Of a DNA stretch of 64,000 nucleotides, positions 56,374 to 64,000 are shown in pieces (positions within the stretch are counted from its first letter, which is position 1; each line of letters opens with the position of its first letter). This DNA comes from Wurfbainia villosa (lineage: Eukaryota; Streptophyta; Magnoliopsida; Zingiberales; Zingiberaceae): assembly GCA_025175895.1 (NCBI GenBank), contig CM045988.1, positions 12,615,647 through 12,679,646 on the forward strand. The letters run 5' to 3'. The position numbers and the translations under genes were made by a program. A model generated the notes under the pieces. That model was not told the origin of the DNA. It did not search any database and was given only the letters and a program-made list of their open reading frames with translations.

Positions 56374-57984
56374 TGTTGGTGCAATCGGCCCAGGTCATGA
56401 TTGAACAGACTCGAGTTTGACTAGAGTAATGTTTTGATGTTTGACAAAGTGGTTTGACATAGTATATTTGACATTGATGTCGGTTAATGTTTTGGTGAGA
56501 TTGTTTATACAATTAACCCAGGTTATAATTGACCAGACTCGAGTTTGACTCGAGGGAGACTTTGATGGTTGACTAGGGTTGACCATGTGATTATGGGAAA
56601 GTCCAAGCATGGGTCTTGGCAAGGTAAAGTCCAAGTCATGGGTACTTTGCATGGAAAGTCCAAGTGGGACACTTGGCAATTTGGGAAAGTCCAAGTCTTG
56701 AGTACTTGGCACAAGGGAAGTCCAAGCATGGGTCTTGGCACGGAAAGTCCAACATGGGTTGGCAAGGGAAAGTCCAATCTTGAGTCTTGGCATTTGAGAA
56801 GTCCAAGGGGTTTGATATTGGCGGCGTAAAGTCCAAGGGTGGAGTCTTGGCATCATAAGTCCAATGGTTGGCGGCGTAAAGTCCAAGCGGAGTCTTGGCG
56901 GCGTAAGTCCAATGTGCCTTGGAGGTGTAGACACCGTTAGCATGACATAGCCGATGGAAGCACCTGAAGGCTAGCGCGATGGATGAACAAGTCATGGATG
57001 ACTTGGAGGGATCCGAAAGGCGTGAGACTGATGGAGTTGGCTAGAAGGCTTAGGTCTAGGCTAAGGGTGATCTAGAAAGTATGGGGGCACCATACTTGGG
57101 TTAAAACCTCATGTTTGAGGTTGACAGTCGACTGGCATTATGGCCGGTTCGACTGCCATGAGTCGACTTGAGTTCGACTGCCAGTTTAGAGCTGAAAATT
57201 GCTCTGGCAGTCGACTGCTCATTGGAGCAGTCGACTGATGTCGACAATAGTCAACTGCCAAGGGATGGCAGTCAACTTCTAGTTCAGCCGCAAGAATAGA
57301 ATGCTCCGTAGCCGACTGGCAGTCGACTACGCGGCTGACAGTCGACTGCCAATGTTGGCAGTCGACTGCCAAGAGATCCGTTGGAGTTTTTTCAGCGTGG
57401 ATCGACCCGTTGTCTCGCGATAACAGTGACATCAGTCGACTGGTGACTTATGATAGTCGACTGATCGGCGAAAATCCAGCCTGATGCAGGTTAAAAGCAG
57501 TTGTTCGTGGAGGGTTTCAAGCAAGTGTTTTCTTGGGTGATTTGAAGGGGAATAGTTGGTGCTCTTCCAGTCCTTCAAGGCTAGTCCAAGGAAACCAAAA
57601 GCAAACAATCTAAAAGCATTTGTAAAGTGATTTCTTAACTTGTATTGCATTGTATTTTATTGTAATTGCTTGTTGTACTTAGTATATTGTTGTAAACTGT
57701 TGTATGAAGTTTCTCCACCTCCGACTTGTGTCGAGAAGGAGTATTTGTGATTAGTGAGTGCGTGTGCATCACTAGAGCTCTTTAGAGCTCGATCCGTGGA
57801 GTAGGAACCGTTCGGTTCCGAACCACGTTATATCCATGCATTTGTGTGTTTGTATTTTCGTTATTGCTTTATTATCTTTCTTTCTGCTGTGCTAACGAAA
57901 TTTGTAGACGCGATCACGAACGAATTCCATCGACGCATAACACGACGCTATTCACCCCCTCTAGCGTTCAATCGATCCCCTACA
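56374..57984 (+). mobile_element. CopE 5' LTR (1,611 bp)
   Basis: TGTTGGTGCAATCGGCCC...GATCCCCTACA, followed by a primer-binding site. It has the same internal order as the outer copy: a duplicated LTR start (about 56502), CCAAG/CTTGG array (56585-56925), AGTCGACTG cluster (57120-57465) and TTCACCCCCTCTAGCG near the end. Confidence 0.87.
56585..56925 (+). repeat. CCAAG/CTTGG mini-hairpin array (CopE LTR 2)
   Basis: About eleven degenerate units AAGTCCAAG...CTTGGC. The antisense strand gives spurious open frames rich in WTF/LGL words, which are not genes. Confidence 0.75.
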
Positions 57985-57986
57985 AG

Positions 57987-57998
57987 TGGTATCAGAGT
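57987..57998 (+). other. CopE primer-binding site
   Basis: TGGTATCAGAGT, an initiator tRNA-Met complement with a last-base change, two bases after the LTR. Confidence 0.88.
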
Positions 57999-58048
57999 GA
58001 GGCCGCTCTTGAAGTTTAACAACTAAGGGAGCACACTAGAGGGTAAAG

Positions 58049-58903
58049 ATGGAAGTCCAAGAACAACTAGGATGGGATATCAACACAACGATCCCATATG
58101 CTTTCTATGGACGAGAAGGCTTCAATTCTTGGAAGAGAAGAATTGAAGATTTTTTGATGATGAAGGATTTTGAGGAATGGTCCATATTAATGGAAGGATT
58201 CGAATATCCAAAAGGACCAAAGGGTGGCTTCCTCAAGAAGAAGAAATGAAGTGAAGATCAACTCCAAAGATTTGAGAAAAACAAGAAGGTAATCAATTTC
58301 ATTTTTGATATAATTCCTAATGACTTCTTATGTAGCCTAGGTGAGTGCATGGATGCCAAGGAGCTATGGAGCGATTTGGCCAAGCTTCATGAAAATTCAT
58401 CATCAATCCAAGAAGAGGAAGAAGAAGAGGAGTGCTCACCCTCTCAAGCTCAAGCAAGTACATCATCATCTAAAGAGCTTGAGGATTCGGAGGTTGATAG
58501 GGAATCAACATCCGAATCGGAAAAGGTGGAAGAAGTGGAAGAAGCATCCACTTCTAGGATTGAGGAGGAGAGACCATCCTCAACACCGGAGCAATACCAA
58601 AAAGAAGCTTCGACATCCGGTCAAGATGAAGAAGCCCAAAATCCAATTCCAGTCTCCATTAACCTAGGTAACTCAAACACTCTAATTTCAAATAAAATCC
58701 ATATAATGTGTTTTGAGTGTAGGGAGTATGGGAACTACAAGAGCAAGTGCCCAAAGAAGGTTAAGAAGACTCCTTTGGCACCTAAAAGTCAAGAAAAATC
58801 AAAGGAAACTGGTCCCCCAACAATCAAAAACAAGGAGCACGTAGTATGCTTCAAGTGCCATCAAAAGGGGCACTATAGAAGCCAATACCCTAAGGGGAGA
58901 AAA
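58049..58903 (+). pseudogene. CopE gag, interrupted
   Basis: Starts MEVQEQLGWDINTTIPYAFY at 58049 with GFNSWKRRIEDFLMMKDFEE. After a stop at 58249 gag continues in broken frame (FIFDIIPNDFLCSLGECMDA), then an acidic, serine-rich linker. There are two zinc knuckles: CFECREYGNYKSKC (His replaced by Asn, about 58711) and CFKCHQKGHYRSQY (last Cys replaced, about 58850). Compared with CopD it lacks much of the central capsid (a direct join from the MDAKELWSDLAKLHE segment to the linker). It is cut at 58904 by a gypsy-type LTR, so pol, if any, is outside the window. Confidence 0.85.
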
Positions 58904-59365
58904 TGTAACGCCCGTAAAATTCCTAGCAATTTTACAAGAATTTTTGGCTTGATGATAATGGGCTTTATGTGGGCCTTTTCAAAAATAAAAGAAAATAAGC
59001 CAAAAAGGAGTGCAAGGCCTAGGAATTGAACCCCAAACCTCTAGAGATAGCCAAGCCCTATAGATGCACCCACTAACCAGAAGCCCAATAGGATTATATC
59101 ATTAGAGGAATAAGGGAAATTATGGTTAAGTGTAAGGGAGATTAAGGGACTCTTTAGGTGAATAAATAGGGGGGGGGGGGGATGAGGAGGCATGAGTTAG
59201 CAACTTCACTTTCTCCTCTTCTCTTCTTCTCACCGAATTCTAGAGACTCTCCCTCTCCATTTCCACCCCTTGGCCGAACCTCATCCAAGCAAGCAAGAAA
59301 GCAAAGGCTAGGCTTGGTTCCTTAGGTTATCTTCACACTACAAGCAAAGCGAAGGATGTAAGTAT
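58904..59365 (+). mobile_element. Tekay/Del-like LTR start, truncated by CopA-3
   Basis: Begins TGTAACGCCCGTAAAATTCC, the classical TGTAACGCCC start of many plant Tekay LTRs. It contains AATAAATAGGGGGGGGG (59158-59180), a likely core promoter, and a pyrimidine-rich leader (TCTCCTCTTCTCTTCTTCTC) with GCCGAACCTC. It is cut by the CopA-3 LTR at 59366. It is a different copy and subfamily from 45279-48961. Confidence 0.72.
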
Positions 59366-61564
59366 TGTTGGGTTTCCGGCACCGCGGCGTGTGTGTGTTC
59401 GATCATGTTTCGTAAACATGAGCACAACGGAAGCAATTAAAAATAATAAATCTATATTTATTATAACACACACAACACATGCATTCATATTACAACAAGT
59501 GTAGACATAACCGTAAATTAAAATTTGCAATAAAAGAAATTTATCTACGTTATACCTTTCGTATGACCTGTAGCGGGAACGACATCAACCGAAACGATCC
59601 TCGTAAGAATCGTCTCTATCCGTATCCACGCCGAGCTCCTCGGGATGACTTCGCTAAGTCACGAGCTTCGTCTTCGTACGGGTTACTAGCCTCGTGTTGA
59701 AGACGACGTGATCGAGAGATGATCACGATCCGAATCCAAATTCGGATCCTAAAACGAGTTCTCAAAACTCGTTTCTCCGGAGAGGTATTCGTCAACCGTT
59801 TGACGAATCCTTCGTCCTCCACCTCAGAGGATTACCGGAGATCAAATCCCCGTTAAGTTAGCCACTGTCGGAGCACTAACCGTCATCCAAACGACGCTCC
59901 GACAACAAAGAAACAAGTTGTCCATAAAAACTGGACAGCTTTTGGTGGAGGAATAGAGGCCGGCCAAAGGAGATGTGGAGCTCACCTTATCACCGAACCC
60001 ACAAGAGATCACCGGAGGGTCGCCGGAGCATCGCCGGCTGAAGCTTGGATGCCGGCGGCAAGGAGGTGGCAGCAGCTCCATGAAGTTGGCGGCAACACCA
60101 TGTTGGGCGGCAACAACAAAAGGAGGCTAGGGTTGGGCGGCCAAAACTTCATTAGCTTTAGGGTTAGGGTTTAAGCCCTATTTTATAGAGAACTAATTCT
60201 CTTAATGGTTAATGGATCATATCCATAAAGAACGTTAACCCTTTCATTTAAGATAAGTTAATATATACCTAACCTTGATGGTTTATTTTAAGTTAAAAAG
60301 AAAATAACCAACCTTTGGTTCATTCGTTTAAAATAAACCAAACCCTTTGGTTTATTCTCATCCATTAGTTAGAACCAAACCATTTTGGTCCATCCATTAT
60401 GTCTTCATAAGACCGGGCCCATCCACACTTCCATTGCATTGAAACAATTTCATGCTCGCTTTATGTTTGGTCGACCAAACATAGTTTCTCTCGATCACGA
60501 GAATCCATTCTCAAGCTCGTTTTAAATCCTTTGGATTACACTCGTTGTCGTGTGACCAAATAGGTTCTCGATTTATGTTGGCCGTCTATAATTAACCATT
60601 AATTATAGAGCGATCATGAGTGGCACCTAGTAGTACATCATGATCCCCAATTAAGCAGAAAAGATCAGCGGTTGATCGAACTATTTACGAAACCCTTGAT
60701 GGCTCGAATGAATCGTGCCCCATTCCCTTCACTCATCTTATACCCACTTGGTTCAGAAATGGTCTATAGTGTCGTCCCCACTAAAGTGACTCGTCACACC
60801 TAGCCCAAGTATCATTTCCTCGTCCTCACAGTTCTAGTTACTTCACATGTATCGAAGAGTACCTTACTCTAAACATGTAATGCTTTGGCCAAAGACTTTA
60901 GTAACAATCCGACGAGAGGCCATGGGTATACATCTCCTCGCAAGGAGTGGTGAATCCTTTATAGGCTATTCAAACACCTTGATCACTTGACTTATACCCA
61001 ATCATCCCGGGTCCACATCTCCTTAGAGATGTTTGCTTAAGATGTCAAAGCATAAGTCTCTATGATCAAGATGACTTGAATACCACAAGTCAAAGGAACA
61101 TCGCACTTAAGCCACAGTAAGAACTTCATTGACATATCTATATATGCAGAGAACCATATGAAGTCTTACGGCTGGTCACTCCAATGAACTAGTTACCATA
61201 ACTAGCATCCACGATTAACTCAGGACATCACAATGTCTCCAGCCAGTGAGAATCAGCTGCTTGGATACACCAAGGAGTATACCTCGTGCTAGTCTCGACA
61301 GATTGATGGTGTCCAAATCCATCAATTCATCGACTAGGGATAATTCCGATACATCACAATTACACATGTAGAGATACTCACTAGTTGTGATCCAATCACA
61401 AATTCTCTCATGCTGTGAATCGTATCGTGGACATTCAGTAAATGAGTTTAAGATCCAATCAAATACATTAAACATGTATACTCAAATAGTGAATCTTCAT
61501 TTATCATATAAATGGTTCATACATAAGGCGATTGCCTTAGAACATCACTCATATATTACTAACA
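59366..61564 (-). mobile_element. CopA-3 3' LTR (2,199 bp)
   Basis: Minus strand: starts TGTTAGTAATATATGAG at 61564 and ends CCGGAAACCCAACA at 59366, with intact TG...CA ends. It has many 1-2-bp deletions relative to the CopA-1 LTR (for example at 60420-60800). TATA box (minus) at 60181-60188; AACCAAA hairpins at about 60265-60385. Confidence 0.9.
60181..60188 (-). promoter_or_regulatory. CopA-3 LTR TATA box
   Basis: Minus-strand CTCTATAAAATAGGGC, identical to CopA-1 at 2977. Confidence 0.6.
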
Positions 61565-61897
61565 CACTCCCACTTGGCCTAATGCCAATCGCTACGGTAT
61601 CCTATACCATAAGCACTAACATGACCCTCAAACTTACTTTGAGGTAATGCTTTAGTCAAAGGATCCGCTAAGTTCCTTTCAGTGGGAATTTTCTCGATTT
61701 GTATTTCGTTCCCTCGATGATCTCTACGATAAGATGATAGCGTGAAGCACATGTTTGGATCATTGATGAGACCACATCAAGTTCATAGATGAACTTCTTG
61801 ATCGAGCAAACCGCTTCCTGCTTTGCTTCAAAGGCTGCAATGTATTTTGCCTTAGTGGCAGAATCCGCTATAGTGTCAAGCTTGGAACATTTCCAAC
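61565..61897 (-). pseudogene. CopA-3 RNase H C-terminus, decayed
   Basis: Starts at the polypurine tract (plus-strand CACTCCCACTTGGCC). In shifting minus-strand frames it corresponds to LADPLTKALPQSKFEGHV and the STTEAEYIAASEA region of CopA-1. Several single-base deletions break it. Confidence 0.8.
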
Positions 61898-63112
61898 TTA
61901 TTGCGCCTCCATTCTAGGTGAATACATACCCAGACTAAGACATGGAATCATCCTTGTCTGTCTGGATCTGGCATCCGTATACCCACGTATCACCATGTAC
62001 CCTTCTCCATATATTAGGAACACATCCTTAGTTCTTCTCAAGTACTTAAGGATCGTCTTAACAGCCGCCCAATGATCCATTCCTGGATCGGACTGGTATC
62101 TGCTCGTGACACTTAGAGCATATGATACATCGGGCCGCGTACATAACATAGCATACATGATAGATCCTATTGCGGATGCATAGGGAATCTTACTCATGCA
62201 AATCCTCTCGTCTTCTGTGCGCGGACACATAGACTTCGAAAGGTGTACCCCATGCCTGATGGGTAGGAAACCTTTCTTGGATTCCGACATGCTAAACCTC
62301 TTTAGCACTCGGTCTATATATGTAGACTGCAAAAGACCAAGCAACCGTTTCGATCTATCTCTATAGATCTTAATCCCGAGGATGTAGGTTGCTTCTCCCA
62401 GGTCTTTCATGGAGAATGTCTTGGATAACCAAACCTTCACTGACTGTAAGATTGAAACATCATTTCCTATGAGTAGTATGTCATCGACATACAATACTAG
62501 GAATACGACTGCACTCCCACTAACCTTCTTGTGCACACAAGGTTCGTCTGGATTTTGTGAGAAATCAAACCTTTTGATTGTCTCATCAAAACGGATATTC
62601 CAGCTCCTGGATGCTTGCTTCAATCCATAAATGGATCGTCGCAATTTGCATACCTTGGTTTTATCAACCGATGTGAAACCCTCAGGCTGTATCATATACA
62701 CGTCCTCGAGCAGGTTTCCATTAAGGAAAGCTGTTTTCACATCCATCTGCCATATCTCATAATCATAATGAGCCGCTATGGCTAGGAGCATCCGAATGGA
62801 TTTAAGCATAGCTACAGGCGAATAGGTTTCGTCATAATCAACACCTTGTTTTTGACGATATCCTTTCGCCACCAATCTAGCCTTATAGGTAATCACATTA
62901 CCATCCATGTCGGTTTTCTTCTTGAAAACCCACTTGCACCCTATAGGCTTTATCCCTTCAGGTGGGTCAACCAAGTTCCAAACTTGATTTTCATACATGG
63001 AATCCATTTCCGACATCATGGCACCAAGCCACTTATCCCTTTCTGAACTTGTCAGCACTTCTTCATAACCGTAGGCTCTCATCATCAATGTACGAAAGAT
63101 TACGAAATCCAT
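61898..63112 (-). pseudogene. CopA-3 reverse transcriptase (404 codons open)
   Basis: Best-preserved CopA RT. Motifs from 63112 down: NQVWNLVDPPEGIKPIGCKW, VFKKKTDMDGNVITYKARLV, QGVDYDETYSPVAMLKSIRM, QMDVKTAFLNGNLLEDVYMI, YGLKQASRSWNIRFDETIKR, catalytic YVDD (62480-62491), SMKDLGEATYILGIKIYRDR and YASAIGSIMYAMLCTRPDVS. It enters RNase H (GYTDARSRQTR), where a missing base near 61970 shifts the frame. The sites where CopA-1 has stops are intact here (KLRRSIYG; LLQSTYID), which identifies those as later mutations in CopA-1. Confidence 0.93.
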
Positions 63113-64000
63113 ATCTCTCGTGAATATTGCGTGTTCTACCGTGATCTACGAAGATGTGGTGTTACAATAGGTCCAAATTGATTGCTCATCACTATGAGTT
63201 GCTAATCAGGCTTCACCAGGTATCTCATCAATGTCTATTTGAGTCTCTCGAGCCTCCTCAAGCTCGACGACACTCCCACTGTTTTCTTGCAAGAGAAACT
63301 CTTTCTCTAGAAACACAGCATGCCTTGAAACAAACACCTTTTGTTCCACAGGATGATAGAATTGGTAACCCCTTGTTTCCTTAGGGTATCCAACAAATAG
63401 ACATTTATCAGACTTTGTTCTTACTTACATAAGCAGGACAACCCCATATCTTCAAGTAAGATACATGAGGTTTCTTACCATTCCATATCTCATATGGAGT
63501 AGTTGAGACTACCTTGGTAGACATTCTGTTTAACAAGTAAACAGCTGTCTGAAGTGCATAACCCCAAAAGGACTTGGGAAGAGTCGCATGATTCATCATT
63601 GACCTGACCATGTCCAACAAGGTCCTAAGACGCCTCTCAGATACACCATTATGCTGTGGTGTATAGGGCGGAGTCCATTGAGACAATATGTCATTGTCTC
63701 TTAGATAATCAAGAAACTCTTGACTTAAGTATTCACCACCTCGATCCGATCGAAGTATTTTAATACTTTTGTCATGTTGTTTCTCTACTTCATTTCTGAA
63801 TTCTTTGAACCTTTCAAAGGCTTCAGACTTTGTGTTTCATCAAGAACACATACCCAAACCGTGAATGATCATCGGTGAAGGTAATGAAGTAGCTATAGCC
63901 TCCTAAAGCTTGAGTTGACATAGGTCCACATACATCAGTATGTATTAGACCTAGTAACTCTCCCACTCGTTCACCTTTTCCAGTAAAAGGTAACTTAGTC
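63113..64000 (-). pseudogene. CopA-3 integrase (continues past window end)
   Basis: Minus-strand integrase core from the window edge: FTGKGERVGELLGLIHTDVC, YFITFTDDHSRFGYVFLMKH, ILRSDRGGEYLSQEFLDYLR, and from 63686 TPQHNGVSERRLRTLLDMVR, FWGYALQTAVYLLNRMSTKV and WGCPAYV. The D, D and E catalytic positions are visible. Small deletions occur near 63415 (loss of part of AVSDKL) and an extra T near 63835. Downstream are EQKVFVSRHAVFLEKEFL and the acidic linker. Gag and the 5' LTR lie right of the window. Confidence 0.9.

Noticed and set aside
55059..56995. Long antisense open frames with repeated WTF, LGL and LDF words
   Set aside because: They are the reverse strand of the CCAAG/CTTGG repeat arrays in CopE LTRs. 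The pattern comes from the DNA repeat and is not a protein family. The same applies to 25580-25861.

Overview
The window is plant nuclear DNA made almost entirely of nested transposable elements; I see no free-standing host gene. The evidence is Ty1-copia gag-pol remnants, LTRs primed by initiator tRNA-Met (TGGTATCAGAGC-type sites), a CACTA (En/Spm) transposon with plant-specific transposase families, and a long LTR resembling plant Tekay/Del chromoviruses. The low GC and deep nesting fit a repeat-rich flowering-plant genome. I cannot name the species. Element names below (CopA, CopB and so on) are working labels for this window only.

Left part (1-30 kb). CopA-1 (+; RT-RNase H and 3' LTR, 1-3812) abuts a truncated LTR of CopG, a minus-strand copia at 3813-23087. 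CopG keeps broken gag, protease, integrase, RT and RNase H. An 11,345-bp CACTA element (11020-22364, 3-bp target duplication CAT) is inserted in its 5' LTR. CopG sits inside the RT of CopC (+; 23088-26735), which sits inside the RT of an older copia, CopX (+; 26736-29163). A CopH LTR (minus, 29164-30129) follows.

The CACTA element is the most informative object. It has 14-bp CACTACAAC termini, subterminal AGACAACGG repeats, a TNP2-type transposase gene (with DUF4218- and DUF4216-like parts) and a second gene joining a TNP1/Transposase_24-type part to a C48 (Ulp1-like) cysteine protease. A precise 1.9-kb intron of the protease gene carries, in antisense, about 0.85 kb resembling a plant USO1-like coiled-coil gene. 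This is a probable host-gene capture. The right end is a foldback of about 440 bp.

Right part (30-64 kb). CopA-2 (minus; 3' LTR at 30367-32569, coding pieces to 54949) has been split repeatedly: by complete CopB (minus, 32711-42118, TSD GTATA), by a truncated CopA LTR with a 505-bp direct duplication (42534-44999), by a 3.7-kb Tekay-like solo LTR (45279-48961, TSD CACTA/CACCA), by the gag-only element CopD (+, 49191-54533, TSD CCAAT), and by CopE (+, from 54950). CopE gag is broken by the start of a second Tekay-like LTR (58904-59365), itself cut by CopA-3 (minus, 59366 to the window end).

Regulatory pattern. In CopA, CopC, CopD, CopG and CopH the segment just upstream of the LTR TATA box carries short tandem or palindromic repeats; CopE has the same palindromes but no clear TATA box. 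CAGTCGACTG palindromes are shared by CopC, CopD, CopE and CopH. CopG has a 27-bp tandem repeat and CopA has AACCAAA/TTTGGTT hairpins. These look like candidate LTR enhancer arrays.
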